From Asanoa siamensis (GTDB lineage Bacteria > Actinomycetota > Actinomycetes > Mycobacteriales > Micromonosporaceae), in assembly GCF_016862555.1 (NCBI RefSeq), contig NZ_BONE01000023.1:1-64000 (forward strand): a DNA stretch of 64,000 nt, read 5' to 3'. This document shows, one piece after another, positions 10,301 to 18,300 of this stretch (position 1 is the stretch's first letter; each line of letters opens with the position of its first letter). The notes beneath the pieces were generated by a model. That model saw only the letters and a program-made list of their open reading frames with translations, made no database searches and was not told the origin of the DNA. Position numbers and translations under genes: made by a program.

Positions 10301-10809
10301 TCGGCGAACGCCCGGGTGCGCAGGGCGGGACGCAGGTGCTCGGGCCAGCCGATCGGGTCGTCGGCCTCGCCGTCGGGCCCGACCACGTCGAGCAGCTCGC
10401 GGATCACCAGGTCCTGCTCGGGCCCGGTGAGCAGCCGCGGCGACGGCTCGCCGCGCAGGGCCGCGGCCCGGCGCAGGATGCCGAACGCGTAGGCGGCGAA
10501 GGTGCGCACCAGCGGCTCGTGCACGACCCGGCCGTCACCGGCGGCCACCCGGGCCTCGATCCGCTCGCGCAGCGCGGTGGCGCCGCGCCGGCTGAACGTG
10601 AGCACCAGCACCCGCTCGGGATCGACGCCGGCAGCCACCCGGGCGGCGACGGCCTCGACGAGCGTGCTGGTCTTGCCGGTGCCGGGCCCACCGAGCACGA
10701 GCAGCGGCCCGTCGGTGTGCGCGACCACAGTGGCCTGGAGAGGGTCGAGCCGGTCAGCCCGAGGCTCCTCCGGCGCGGGCGCCCGGCGAACCAGCCGGTA
10801 CGCCTGCAT
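7303..10809 (-). CDS. adnA: AdnA-like helicase-nuclease subunit with iron-sulfur type nuclease
   Basis: 1168 residues. The N-terminal SF1 motor has Walker A GGPGTGKTS (residues 40-48), LTFSRRGATALRERI and a divergent Walker B VVYVDELADTDPAQ. An acidic Asp/Pro-rich linker (repeated DDLPPDP) separates the motor from a C-terminal nuclease with ELRGRVDRLEV...VVVDLKTGR. A cysteine in LRCSLRW and the C-terminal CRVCPVQTSC give four cysteines in the layout of an AddB-type 4Fe-4S staple. Start MQAYRLVRRAP is the ATG nearest the conserved motor; upstream in-frame codons add about 15 non-conserved residues. Heads the operon with adnB. Confidence 0.92.
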   Translation of the reverse strand: MQAYRLVRRAPAPEEPRADRLDPLQATVVAHTDGPLLVLGGPGTGKTSTLVEAVAARVAAGVDPERVLVLTFSRRGATALRERIEARVAAGDGRVVHEPLVRTFAAYAFGILRRAAALRGEPSPRLLTGPEQDLVIRELLDVVGPDGEADDPIGWPEHLRPALRTRAFAEQLRDLLMRAAERGIGPVELARLGERLRRDDWPAAARFLREYVAVLALRDVTTRGSVAYDAAELVRAATGLLDDDPELLATERGRLDVVYVDELADTDPAQLDLLHRVAGGGTPLIAFADPDSSTFAFRGADPAGVTTFAHRFRTASGAVARSITLRTDYRSAGPLFEATGRVARRLRGPVGHRRALTAPDTVPGTVEVRTFRSRTSEAAFLAHALREAHLLDGVPWSRMAVVLRSTTLQLPALQRALHSSGVPTVVHAEDLPLHQQPAIAPLLLLLRCALEPAWLDEEAAVALLHSPLGGADPLAERRLRQGLRTLALAAGDRRPSGELLVEALRDPAELAAVERRWAAPAKSVARLLATAREAAAEPASTAEDVLWALWRATGLGDRWYGAIVRAGRATGEPDNGPRWRAAAADRDLDAVVVLFDAAARFVDRLPGARTEVFLDHVLGQQLPADSIAPSADRGEAVRLLTAHAAKGLEWDLVAVAGVQEGIWPDLRLRGTLLGSERLVDVVSGRDDGTGVAASLVGQASALLDEERRLFYVAATRARRRLLVSAVNSSAVGGADHEEQPSRFLHELLGPGGDQQDRDDSGPDGPDPGDDDLPPDPDDLPPDDLPPDPSDAEQLLPDPDDLPVDADGRVIWPDDEWPEVAPPGGAAPVSAVPAPRDDTDDLPLARPPRAMTLPALVAELRTAATDPAATPTRRHAAARELARLAAAGVPGAHPDDWWGLRPLSDDRPLAEPGETVRVTPSTMESALRCSLRWLLERHGGGAPPTAAQGIGNLVHNAAMLAEDAAVDRERLIEYVSARFDAIDLAARWLAGPERERAEAMVDKLLVWLAANPRRLLAIEQEFAVRLEDPAHDIELRGRVDRLEVDADGRLVVVDLKTGRTTSTAEDLAEHPQLAAYQAAVQAGAFDPHGAEPGGAALVQLGTSAKAAKEQVQSSLAEHDEPGWAQALVRRTAETMAASTFHAVANSRCRVCPVQTSCPISGKGRQVVEP

Positions 10810-10872
10810 CCGCCCATCGAACCACGCGGGTCCGACAAGCCACACCGACCCCACCCACCCCGACGGGCGACG

Positions 10873-11409
10873 TCAGCGGGGCAGGGCGGCCAGGGCCTCC
10901 TCGATCGTGTCGACCACCACGAGGCGGTCCAGCGCCTCGCGGCGGACGAAGCCCGTCGGGGCGAGGGAGTCCAGCCAGGTCAGCAGGCCCGTGTAGAAGC
11001 CGTCCGTGTTCAGCACGACCACCGGCTTGTCGTGGACGTGCAGGGAGGACGTGGTCCACACCTCGAACAGCTCGTCCAGCGTGCCGATGCCGCCCGGCAG
11101 GGTGAGGAAGGCGTCCGACTTCTCGATCATCAGGTTCTTCCGGCTCGCCAGCCCGTCGGTGACGACGAGCTCGCCGGCCTTCGTGTCGGCGATCTCGCGG
11201 TCGACCAGCGACTGCGGGATCACGCCGATCGTGTGGCCACCGGCGCCACGGGCGCCCTCGGCCACCGCGCCCATCAGGCCCGCCCGGCCGCCGCCGGAGA
11301 CCAGCACGTGCCCGTGGCGGGCCAGCGCGTCGCCGACCTCGGTGGCGAGGTCGAGCCAGCGCTGGTCCAGCAGGCGCGACGAGGCGCAGAAGACGCAGAC
11401 GGCCGCCAT
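10873..11409 (-). CDS. LOG family protein (TIGR00730, cytokinin-type phosphoribohydrolase fold)
   Basis: 178 residues with a Rossmann-like start (VCVFCASSRLLD), the LOG active-site pieces LASRKNLM (R90-K91) and PGGIGTLDE (105-113), and FEVW. LOG enzymes cleave nucleoside 5'-monophosphates to base plus ribose phosphate; many bacterial members act on AMP-like or cytokinin nucleotides. It lies 4 bp after the second, larger LOG gene, so the two form a leftward operon. A LOG gene pair beside dapE/dapD is also found in Mycobacterium, which supports an old conserved neighbourhood. Confidence 0.93.
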   Translation of the reverse strand: MAAVCVFCASSRLLDQRWLDLATEVGDALARHGHVLVSGGGRAGLMGAVAEGARGAGGHTIGVIPQSLVDREIADTKAGELVVTDGLASRKNLMIEKSDAFLTLPGGIGTLDELFEVWTTSSLHVHDKPVVVLNTDGFYTGLLTWLDSLAPTGFVRREALDRLVVVDTIEEALAALPR

Positions 11410-11413
11410 CGGC

Positions 11414-12235
11414 TCAGGCGTCGGCGCCGCGCCGGGCGGCCGCCGCCTCCTGGAGAGCCTCCTGCTCGGCCGCCAGCGCCGCGTCGGCGTCGACGATGTA
11501 GCGGACCGCGGCGTCGACGTCGTCGGTCACGCAGATCAGCTCGAGGTCGGCCTCGCCGATCTTGCCGTCGGCGAGCAGCGTCTCGCGCATCCAGTCGAGC
11601 AGGCCGCGCCAGTAGGACTCGCCCATCAGCACGACCGGGAACCGGGTGACCTTGCCGGTCTGCACCAGGGTCAGCGCCTCGAACAGCTCGTCCATGGTGC
11701 CGAAGCCGCCGGGCAGCACGACGAACGCCTGCGCGTACTTGACGAACATGGTCTTGCGCGCGAAGAAGTAGCGGAAGTCGATGCCCATGTCGACCCAGTC
11801 GTTGATGCCCTGCTCGAAGGGCAGTTCGATGCCGAGCCCGACGGAGAGGCCGCCGGCTTCGGTCGCGCCGCGGTTGGCCGCCTCCATGACGCCGGGGCCG
11901 CCGCCGGTGATGACCGCGTAGCCGGCCCGGGCCAGCCCGGCGCCGACCTGCTCGGCCAGCACGCATTCGGGGCTCTGCGGCTTGCTCCGGGCCGAGCCGA
12001 ACACGCTGACGGCCGGCGGCAGGTCGGCGAGCGTGTCGAAGCCCTCGACGAACTCGGAGAGGATGCGCAACGCGCGCCAGGCGTCCTTGGTCTTCCAGTC
12101 GGCCCGCGTACGCGAGTCCAGCAGGCGCTGGTCGGCGGTGCTGAACGGGATCGCGTCCCGGCGCAGCGTGACCGCACCGCGGTGGCGCTCCGGGCCGCGC
12201 AGCCTGTCGGGGTTCCGGCCGTTTCCGTGGGTCAT
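11414..12235 (-). CDS. LOG family protein, long form (TIGR00730)
   Basis: 273 residues. The core has VFGSARSKP, GGGPGVMEAANRGA, ARKTMFVKYAQAF and PGGFGTMDELFEAL, i.e. the complete LOG signature with its Arg-Lys and Glu. About 60 extra N-terminal residues precede the Rossmann core. The start chosen is the ATG of MTHGNGRNPDR. A TACCGT hexamer ends exactly 7 nt before this ATG, so the mRNA is probably leaderless, which argues against the in-frame upstream starts. First gene of a two-gene LOG operon. Confidence 0.92.
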   Translation of the reverse strand: MTHGNGRNPDRLRGPERHRGAVTLRRDAIPFSTADQRLLDSRTRADWKTKDAWRALRILSEFVEGFDTLADLPPAVSVFGSARSKPQSPECVLAEQVGAGLARAGYAVITGGGPGVMEAANRGATEAGGLSVGLGIELPFEQGINDWVDMGIDFRYFFARKTMFVKYAQAFVVLPGGFGTMDELFEALTLVQTGKVTRFPVVLMGESYWRGLLDWMRETLLADGKIGEADLELICVTDDVDAAVRYIVDADAALAAEQEALQEAAAARRGADA

Positions 12236-12242
12236 GGTCACC

Positions 12243-12248
12243 ACGGTA
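12243..12248 (-). promoter_or_regulatory. Candidate -10 box (TACCGT), leaderless promoter of the LOG operon
   Basis: Reading leftward, TACCGT is followed by 7 nt and then the ATG at 12235. With the usual 6-7 nt from the -10 hexamer to the transcription start, the transcript would begin at or within 1 nt of the start codon. No good -35 match is visible. Confidence 0.5.
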
Positions 12249-12462
12249 GCCAAGTCGCCACGCGCCATCGGGTTGCGGCCCGCGCGAAGATTCCCACCGG
12301 ACGATTAGGCCATCCGGCCAGCAATGTGGCGGAACAAGAAATTAACCCGGATGCGGCCGCAACCGAATTCGCTTGCTGGGCGTCTTATTTTCAAATACTG
12401 GGTATGCAGGCCCGCCCGGTATCGCCGGGCACGTCGTGACCGACGGGGGAGGGAGAGCCACG

Positions 12463-12627
12463 ATGACCCGCTTCGACCAGATCCGCCAGCGCCGTGAAAT
12501 GCACCGCCGTATCCGGGCGGTCGTGGCCGAGCGCCGGATGGACCGCATCGCGCCGATCACCGACGACGATGACGAGCCGACCATAGAGATACGGCCCATC
12601 GACGACGCGATGCCGACCGCCTCCTAG
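12463..12627 (+). CDS. Small basic/acidic protein of 54 residues, unknown function
   Basis: Starts with ATG behind a clear ribosome binding site (GGGGGAGGGAGAG about 8 nt upstream). The first half is strongly basic (MTRFDQIRQRREMHRRIR) and looks like an amphipathic helix. The second half is acidic (TDDDDEPTIEIRPIDD). The upstream 200 bp is AT-richer than its surroundings, as expected for a promoter region. I do not recognise the family. A nucleic-acid-binding or regulatory role is only a guess from the charge pattern. Its stop codon sits at the centre of a perfect palindrome. Confidence 0.65.
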   Translation: MTRFDQIRQRREMHRRIRAVVAERRMDRIAPITDDDDEPTIEIRPIDDAMPTAS

Positions 12628-12637
12628 GAGGCGGTCG
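12614..12637. terminator. 24-bp perfect palindrome between convergent genes
   Basis: Positions 12614-12625 are the exact reverse complement of 12626-12637 (arm CGACCGCCTCCT). The palindrome contains the TAG stop of the 54-residue protein and lies 13 bp from the dapE stop on the other strand. No T-run follows, but U-less hairpin terminators are common in actinobacteria. It could serve both convergent genes. Confidence 0.5.
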
Positions 12638-12649
12638 CGCCATTTCGGG

Positions 12650-13723
12650 CTACCCCGTCGCGAGCCAGCGGTGCAGGGTCGCCGCGCCCTCCCGGATCAA
12701 CGGGATCTCGACCCGCTCGTCGACCGCGTGCGCCACGTTCGGGTCGCCCGGGCCGAAGTTGAGCGCCGGGATGCCCATCGCCGCGAACCGTGACACGTCC
12801 GTCCACCCCAGCTTGCCGATCGGGTCGCTGCCGACCGCGGCGAGGAACTCCTGCGCCGGCGCGGCGGTCAACCCGGGCAGCGCACCCGGGGCTGCGTCGA
12901 TCAGCGTCACCTCGTACCCCTCGAACAGCGAGCGCAGGTGGGCCTCCGCCTCCTCGACCGTCCGGTCCGGGGCGAACCTGTAGTTGATCTCGATCTCGCA
13001 GCGGTCCGGGATCACGTTGCCGGCGATGCCGCCGTTGATCCGCACGGCGTTGAGCCCCTCGCGGTAGGCGCAGCCGTCGATGGTCACCCGCCGGGCGTCG
13101 TAGTCGGCCAGCCGGTCGAGCACCCCGGACGCGGCGTGGATGGCGTTGACCCCGCGCCAGGACCGGGCCGAGTGGGCCCGCTTGCCGGTGGTCGAGACGT
13201 GCACCCGCATCGTGCCCTGGCAACCCGCCTCGACCACGCCGTGGGTCGGTTCCAGCAGCACGGCGAAGTCGGCGGCCAGCCACTCGGGGTGGCTCTTGCC
13301 GACGAGCGTGAGCCCGTTGTACGCGGAGTCGATCTCCTCGGCCTCGTAGAAGAAGTAGGTCAGGTCGTACCGCGGCTCCGGCAGCGCCACCGCGAGCTGC
13401 AGCGCCAGCGCCACGCCGGACTTCATGTCGGACGTGCCGCAGCCGTACATGATCTCGCCGTCGATCCGGGCCGGCAGGTTGTCCGCGATCGGCACCGTGT
13501 CGAGGTGCCCCGCGAGCACCACCCGCTGCGCCCGGCCGAGGTCCGTACGGGCCATGACCGTGTTGCCCAGCCGCTCCACCCGCAGGTGCGGCACCGCCCG
13601 CAGGACCTGCTCGACACAGTCCGCGATGTCCTTCTCGTGCAGCGACACCGACTCGATGTCGACGAGCACACGGGTCAGCTCGACCGGGTCCGACAACACA
13701 GCGGGGGTAAGCGGGTTGGTCAT
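12650..13723 (-). CDS. dapE: Succinyl-diaminopimelate desuccinylase
   Basis: 357 residues, M20A metallopeptidase family. Metal and catalytic motifs: [41 protein letters not shown] and [16 protein letters not shown], ending with [15 protein letters not shown]. It removes succinate from N-succinyl-LL-diaminopimelate in lysine and peptidoglycan precursor synthesis. It is divergent from dapD with 24 bp between the start codons. The TAGCGT hexamer 7 nt upstream supports the ATG used here over the in-frame start three codons earlier. Confidence 0.96.
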   Translation of the reverse strand: MTNPLTPAVLSDPVELTRVLVDIESVSLHEKDIADCVEQVLRAVPHLRVERLGNTVMARTDLGRAQRVVLAGHLDTVPIADNLPARIDGEIMYGCGTSDMKSGVALALQLAVALPEPRYDLTYFFYEAEEIDSAYNGLTLVGKSHPEWLAADFAVLLEPTHGVVEAGCQGTMRVHVSTTGKRAHSARSWRGVNAIHAASGVLDRLADYDARRVTIDGCAYREGLNAVRINGGIAGNVIPDRCEIEINYRFAPDRTVEEAEAHLRSLFEGYEVTLIDAAPGALPGLTAAPAQEFLAAVGSDPIGKLGWTDVSRFAAMGIPALNFGPGDPNVAHAVDERVEIPLIREGAATLHRWLATG

Positions 13724-13730
13724 AGCTCGC

Positions 13731-13740
13731 ACGCTACCGT
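13731..13740. promoter_or_regulatory. Overlapping divergent -10 boxes for dapE (leftward) and dapD (rightward)
   Basis: The 10-bp ACGCTACCGT carries TACCGT on the + strand (13735-13740), 7 nt before the dapD GTG, and TAGCGT on the - strand (13736-13731), 7 nt before the dapE ATG. The two hexamers overlap by 2 bp. RNA polymerase could occupy only one direction at a time, and both mRNAs would be leaderless or nearly so. The -35 regions would fall inside the opposite gene. Confidence 0.55.
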
Positions 13741-13747
13741 TTGAGAC

Positions 13748-14698
13748 GTGACGAGCGAGCAGCCTGCCTGGGGAATCGGCCTGTCGACCAGCACCGCGGA
13801 AGGTCAGGTGCTGGACGCCTGGTTCCCCGCGGCCAACCTGGGGCTCGGCCCCCTCCCGACCGGTGACCCCGCCGCCCTGCTCGGCGCCGCGGCCGGTGCC
13901 GTCGGCGAGCGCGCACTCCCGGGCCTGCGCACCGAGATCGTGGTCGTGGAGATCGGCTCGCTGGCCGACCCGATCAAGGACGCCGCCGACGCGTACCTGC
14001 GGCTGCACCTGCTCTCCCACCGCATCGTGCGGCCCAACGAGCCCAACCTCGACGGGATCTTCGGCATGCTGGCCAACGTCGCCTGGACGTCGGCCGGGCC
14101 GTGCCCGCCGGACCGCGTCGACGAGCTGCGGGTGAGCGAGCGGCTGGCCGGTCGACAGCTCACCGTGTACGGCGTCGACAAGTTCCCGCGCATGATCGAC
14201 TACGTGGTGCCCGCCGGCGTGCGGATCGCCGACGCCGACCGGGTGCGCCTCGGTGCCCACCTGGCCAGCGGCACGACCGTGATGCACGAGGGCTTCGTCA
14301 ACTTCAACGCCGGCACGCTGGGCACCTCGATGGTCGAGGGCCGGATCGTGGCGGGCGTGGTGGTCGGCGACGGCTCCGACATCGGCGGCGGCGCCTCGAT
14401 CCTGGGCACCCTGTCCGGCGGCGGCAAGGACAAGCTGCGGATCGGTGAGCGCTGCCTGCTCGGCGCGAACGCCGGCATCGGCATCTCGCTCGGCGACGAC
14501 TGCGTTGTCGAGGCCGGCTGCTACATCACCGCCGGCTCGAAGATCACGCTGCCGGACGGCCGGGTGGTCAAGGCCCGCGAGCTGGCCGGCCTCGACAACC
14601 TGCTGTTCTGGCGCAACTCGGTGACCGGCTCCCTGGAGGCCAAGCCCCGCGCGGGCAAGGGCATCGAGCTCAACGCGGCGCTGCACGCCAACGACTAG
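13748..14698 (+). CDS. dapD: 2,3,4,5-tetrahydropyridine-2,6-dicarboxylate N-succinyltransferase
   Basis: 316 residues, the actinobacterial DapD form. The C-terminal half is a left-handed beta-helix of hexapeptide repeats ([57 protein letters not shown]). It transfers succinyl from succinyl-CoA to tetrahydrodipicolinate in the succinylase branch of lysine synthesis; dapE here and dapC 4.7 kb to the right supply later steps. GTG start. A short CCACCG/CGGTGG hairpin lies just past the stop (14705-14720). Confidence 0.96.
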   Translation: MTSEQPAWGIGLSTSTAEGQVLDAWFPAANLGLGPLPTGDPAALLGAAAGAVGERALPGLRTEIVVVEIGSLADPIKDAADAYLRLHLLSHRIVRPNEPNLDGIFGMLANVAWTSAGPCPPDRVDELRVSERLAGRQLTVYGVDKFPRMIDYVVPAGVRIADADRVRLGAHLASGTTVMHEGFVNFNAGTLGTSMVEGRIVAGVVVGDGSDIGGGASILGTLSGGGKDKLRIGERCLLGANAGIGISLGDDCVVEAGCYITAGSKITLPDGRVVKARELAGLDNLLFWRNSVTGSLEAKPRAGKGIELNAALHAND

Positions 14699-14725
14699 CA
14701 CGGCCCACCGGATACGGTGGTGTCT

Positions 14726-15984
14726 ATGCGTGCGGCCGTGCTGGGCATCGACTTCGGCACCTCCAACACCGCCGCCAGGTCCGGGCCGCCGGAGAGCCGG
14801 TCGAGCGGCTGGTGCTGACCGGTCGCGGCGGCGTTCGCGGTCGGGACGCTGCCCGACGGCGGATACGCGCTGGTCTACGACCTCGGCGCCGGCACCTTCG
14901 ACGCCTCGGTGGTGCGGCGCGACGCCGGCGGTTTCACCGTGCTGGCCACCGAGGGGCTGGTCGGCGCCGGCGGGCTCGACATCGACGCCGCGATCGTGGC
15001 CTACCTGACCGCGGTGCACGGCGGCGACGCGCGCTGGGCCCGGGTGGTGGAGCCCGCGACCGACCAGGAGCGGCGGGTCAACCGTCAGCTCTGGGACGAC
15101 GTGCGCGCCGCCAAGGAGTCATTGTCGCGCCGCACGTCGGCCCGCATCCCGCTGCCGGGCCAGGACGACGCGCTGCTCGGCCGCGAACAGCTCGACGCGC
15201 TCGCCCGGCCGCTGGTCGACCGGACCGTCACCGCGTGCCGGGCCGCCCTGGCCGCCGCGGGGGTCCGGGCCGGCGACCTCGCGGGCACCTACCTGGTCGG
15301 GGGCGCGAGCCGCTATCCCCTCGTGGCCACGGTGCTCCACCAGGCCCTGGGCAGCACTCCGGTGAGGGTCGAGCAGCCCGAGCTGACCGTGGCGGAGGGC
15401 GCGGTGCGGCTCGCGGCCGGGCCGGCCGTGGAGGCGGCGACACCAGAGGTGCGACCGGAGCGCCGGCGGCGGGTGTCCCGCCGGATCACCGTGCTGGCCG
15501 CCGGGATCGGCGTGGTCGCGGTCTCCGCCGCGATGGCGCTGGTGCTCGCCCCGGACGCGCGCACTCCCGCGGGTCTCGTCGCGGCGTCGTCGACCCCGCC
15601 GCCGTCGCCGACCGGGTCGCCCACACCGACACTCAGGGTCGTGCCGGGCGTCGACCCCTGCCTGGTCGGGCAGTGGCAGGTCGTGACCTGGGACGAGTAC
15701 GACGTCGGGCTCTTCGGCGCTGACGTCGACCTCGTCCTCGTCGGCAAGGGCCAGATCGTCAACTTCCTGGCCGACGGCACGTCCTGGAACGACAGCCGCA
15801 CGGGCGTCACCACCGGCGGGAAGGCGGGCGGCAACACCTACCGGGTCACCCACACCGGGACGCTGCGGAGCACCTACCGCACCGTCGACAACAAGCTCGC
15901 CTAGACACCATCAACGTGCTGGGTGAGGGCTGGCAGATGGAGTACCGGCGGATCAGCCACACCCCGGCGCCGTACGCCAGATGA
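14726..15984 (+). pseudogene. Decayed Hsp70/DnaK-like ATPase with lipocalin-like C-terminal domain
   Basis: Pieces of one protein lie in alternating frames. 14726-14775 gives [13 protein letters not shown], the phosphate-1 motif of the Hsp70 ATPase. 14776-14820 gives [14 protein letters not shown] in another frame, with a TGA at 14816 in the first frame. 14822-15904 returns to the first frame: [22 protein letters not shown] (phosphate 2), VGGASRYPLV (adenosine motif), a membrane helix (about 15480-15550) and VDPCLVGQWQVVTWDEYD. After the TAG at 15902, DTINVLGEGWQMEYRRISH continues in a third segment to 15984. About 100 residues between the first two pieces are missing, so internal deletions, not one frameshift, broke the gene. 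The open part 14909-15904 might still be translated. Confidence 0.75.
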
Positions 15985-16614
15985 TCAGCCGTCGACCAGC
16001 CGGACGACCAGATCGGCGCGTAACCGGGTCGTGGCGATCAGCTCCGCGTTGACCTGGTCGCTGCCGTACGAGCGGGCCTTCGCCTCGACCTGGCTGCGCC
16101 CGTACGCCATGTGCCGGGCGACCAGCCGGCGCAGCCGCTCCTCCTCGTCCAGGTCCACGTACCAGACCTCGTCGAGCAGCAGCCGCACCCCTGACCACGG
16201 CTCGTCCGGCACCAGCAGGTAGTTGCCCTCGGTGACGACGAGCCGCACCTCCGGCGGCACCGGGATCGACCCGGCCACGGGCTCCTCGATCTCGCGGTGG
16301 AACGCCGGGGCGTAGACGGTCTCCGGGCCGGCGGCCGCCAGCCGGCCGAGCATCGAGACGTAGCCGGCCGCGTCGAACGTGTCGATCGCGCCCTTGCGGT
16401 CGTGCCGGCCGAGCCGGTGCAACTCCGCCTCGGCCAGGTGGTAGCCGTCCATCGGGACGAGCGCCGCCGTGGGCCCGACCGCGTCGACGATCCGGGCTGC
16501 CAGGGTCGACTTGCCGGCGCCGGGCGGGCCGACGATGCCCAGCAGCCGGCGCGGGCCGAGGTCCGCCAGCGCGGCCGCCCGGGCCGTGAGCACATCGAGG
16601 GGGTACGACGTCAC
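15985..16614 (-). CDS. P-loop nucleoside/nucleotide kinase family protein (uridine kinase / FrcK-like)
   Basis: 209 residues. Walker A GPPGAGKST (29-37), VPMDGYHLAEAELHRLGR (the substrate-side DGYH motif), KGAIDTFDAAGYV and VVTEGNYLLV (Walker B region) match the phosphoribulokinase/uridine kinase superfamily. Actinobacterial members have been called fructose transport kinase or nucleoside kinase; the substrate is not settled by the sequence. GTG start. It abuts the end of the Hsp70-like pseudogene and is divergent from the reductase gene. Confidence 0.85.
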   Translation of the reverse strand: MTSYPLDVLTARAAALADLGPRRLLGIVGPPGAGKSTLAARIVDAVGPTAALVPMDGYHLAEAELHRLGRHDRKGAIDTFDAAGYVSMLGRLAAAGPETVYAPAFHREIEEPVAGSIPVPPEVRLVVTEGNYLLVPDEPWSGVRLLLDEVWYVDLDEEERLRRLVARHMAYGRSQVEAKARSYGSDQVNAELIATTRLRADLVVRLVDG

Positions 16615-16697
16615 GCGTGGAACTATCGCACGGCCGTTACCGCGTATCGGCGCGCGCCGGAGTTGACCGACCTACCGTGGTGAGCAGGGGGTGTGCC

Positions 16698-17018
16698 ATG
16701 GCAGCGGAAGCGACGGAGATCGAGATCACCACCATCGGCCGGCGGACCGGGCAGGGTCATTCGATCCCGGTGTGGTTCATCCGGGAGGGCAAGTCCACCT
16801 TCCTGCTGCCCGTCGGCGGGCGCGGCAGCCAGTGGTTCCGGAACCTGCGGAAGAACCCGACGATCAAGCTCGGCTCGGCCTCGGGCAAGGCCCAGCTCAT
16901 CACCGACCAGGGCCGGGTCGCCCACGTGTTCGAGGAGTTCAGCAGCAAGTACGGCGCCAACGACGTGAACCGGTTCTACCCGGGTGTCGACGTCGCGGTG
17001 GAGGTCCGGGACTCTTGA
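16698..17018 (+). CDS. Deazaflavin (F420)-dependent nitroreductase/quinone reductase family protein
   Basis: 106 residues, a short split beta-barrel. The pattern TTIGRRTGQGHSIPVWFI, followed by LLPVGGRGSQWFRNLRKNPTI, is typical of the Ddn-like family that uses F420H2 or binds similar cofactors. The start is the ATG of MAAEATEIEI, preceded by AGGGGGTG; a TACCGT at 16673 gives a short leader. Upstream in-frame codons overlap the divergent promoter region. Its TGA overlaps the TTG start of the glycosylase gene. Confidence 0.8.
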   Translation: MAAEATEIEITTIGRRTGQGHSIPVWFIREGKSTFLLPVGGRGSQWFRNLRKNPTIKLGSASGKAQLITDQGRVAHVFEEFSSKYGANDVNRFYPGVDVAVEVRDS

Positions 17019-17653
17019 CGGTCGCCCTGGCGGAGGCGACCGGGCGGGTGGCCGCGGTCGACCCGGCCCTGGCCAGGGTGGTCCGCCGGGCGGGGCCGCT
17101 GCGGCACCGCAAGCGCGACCCCGACGGGCCGTTCGGCGCCCTGGTCCGGGCGATCACGTTCCAGCAGCTCTCGGGGCGGTCCGCGATCGCGATCCACGGC
17201 CGGCTGCGGGCGCTGGTGGACGGGCCGTTGACGCCGGAGGCGCTGCTGGCGCTCTCGACCGAGCGACTCCGTGCGGCCGGGCTCTCCGGCAACAAGACCG
17301 CCGCTCTGCGGGACCTGGCGGCCAAGGTCGCCGACGGCACCGTGGTGCTGCGGGCGGGCGCCCGGATGTCGGACGACGAGATCATCGAACGGCTGGTCAC
17401 GGTACGCGGCATCGGCCCCTGGACAGCCGAGATGTTCCTGATCTTCGAGCTGCGCCGGCTGGACGTGTGGCCGGTCGACGATCTCGGGGTGCGGCAGGGC
17501 TTGACGCACATCTGGCCGCGCGACACGGTGCCGACGGCGAAGCAACTGGAGCCGGAGGGCGAGCGGTTCCGGCCCTACCGCACGGTGGTGGCCCGCTACT
17601 GCTGGGCCGCGGCCGCTTTCGAGCCCGGCGGCACCTCGGCCGACCTGCGTTAG
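17015..17653 (+). CDS. HhH-GPD family DNA-3-methyladenine glycosylase
   Basis: 212 residues from TTG at 17015 (TTGA overlap with the previous stop); GTG at 17048 is an alternative. The hairpin and Pro/Asp region reads VRGIGPWTAEMFLIF then LDVWPVDDLGVRQG, the HhH-GPD motif with the catalytic aspartate. The helical core includes FQQLSGRSAIAIHGRL. The family excises alkylated bases such as 3-methyladenine. It has no N-terminal AlkA domain, unlike the second HhH-GPD protein at 52069-53487. The 3' end overlaps the convergent SIMPL gene by 4 bp. Confidence 0.85.
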   Translation: MTVALAEATGRVAAVDPALARVVRRAGPLRHRKRDPDGPFGALVRAITFQQLSGRSAIAIHGRLRALVDGPLTPEALLALSTERLRAAGLSGNKTAALRDLAAKVADGTVVLRAGARMSDDEIIERLVTVRGIGPWTAEMFLIFELRRLDVWPVDDLGVRQGLTHIWPRDTVPTAKQLEPEGERFRPYRTVVARYCWAAAAFEPGGTSADLR

Positions 17654-18300
17654 TCGCGCAGGGCGGTCGGCTCGCTGATGGTGAACCGGGCCTCGATCGC
17701 GGCGTGCACGGTCTGCACCCGCGGATCGAGGTCGATCGTCGGGGCGCCACCGCGTTCCATCGCGGTGTCGGCCATGGCGGCGCGGGCGAACATCGGCTGC
17801 GGCCGCATCCCCGCGTCGGCCACCTCGACCAGCGCGGCGATCCGGGCACCCAGCGCGGCCGCGTAGTCGCGGGCCACGGCGATCGCGTCGTCGATCGCCG
17901 CCCGGCGCACCGCACGCTGGGCCGGGCTGTCGGGCCGCAGCTCCCACCACGGACCCGCGACCGAGGTCTGGTCGTGGTCGGCGAGCCGCAGCATCAGCTC
18001 GCCGAGCACCTCGAAGTCGACCACGGTCACGGTGGTGCTCACGGTGCCGTGGTAGCTCGCGACCTTCTCGCTCGACCGCCGGCGCTCCGGGAAGACCTGG
18101 AGGCCGCCCGTCTCACGCCGCTCCACGGCCGCGCCGTAGCCGTCGATCAGGGCCCGGACCTGCTCGGCCCGCTCGGCCAGCCGCCGCAGGGTGGCCTCGC
18201 GGTCCTTGTCGCGCGCCTCCACCACGACCGAGAACCGGGCGAGCTCGGGCGGCACCTCGCGGGTCGCCTCGCCGCGGACCGCGACGATCGGGTCAGCCAT
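17650..18300 (-). CDS. SIMPL (DUF541) domain protein
   Basis: 216 residues spanned by one SIMPL domain: VRGEATREVPPELARFSVVVEA at the start, a central YHGTVSTTVTVVDFEVLGELM, and FARAAMADTAMERGG near the end. No signal peptide is seen, so it may be cytoplasmic, although many family members are exported. The family makes ring-shaped oligomers; the activity is unknown. The ATG overlaps the dapC stop by 8 bp, so it is the last gene of the ferredoxin-dapC-SIMPL operon. Confidence 0.82.
   Translation of the reverse strand: MADPIVAVRGEATREVPPELARFSVVVEARDKDREATLRRLAERAEQVRALIDGYGAAVERRETGGLQVFPERRRSSEKVASYHGTVSTTVTVVDFEVLGELMLRLADHDQTSVAGPWWELRPDSPAQRAVRRAAIDDAIAVARDYAAALGARIAALVEVADAGMRPQPMFARAAMADTAMERGGAPTIDLDPRVQTVHAAIEARFTISEPTALRD

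Noticed and set aside
14726-15904. A single sequencing frameshift in an intact Hsp70-like gene
   Set aside because: One indel cannot explain the loss of about 100 residues between the phosphate-1 motif and the next piece, nor the second frame break near 15902.
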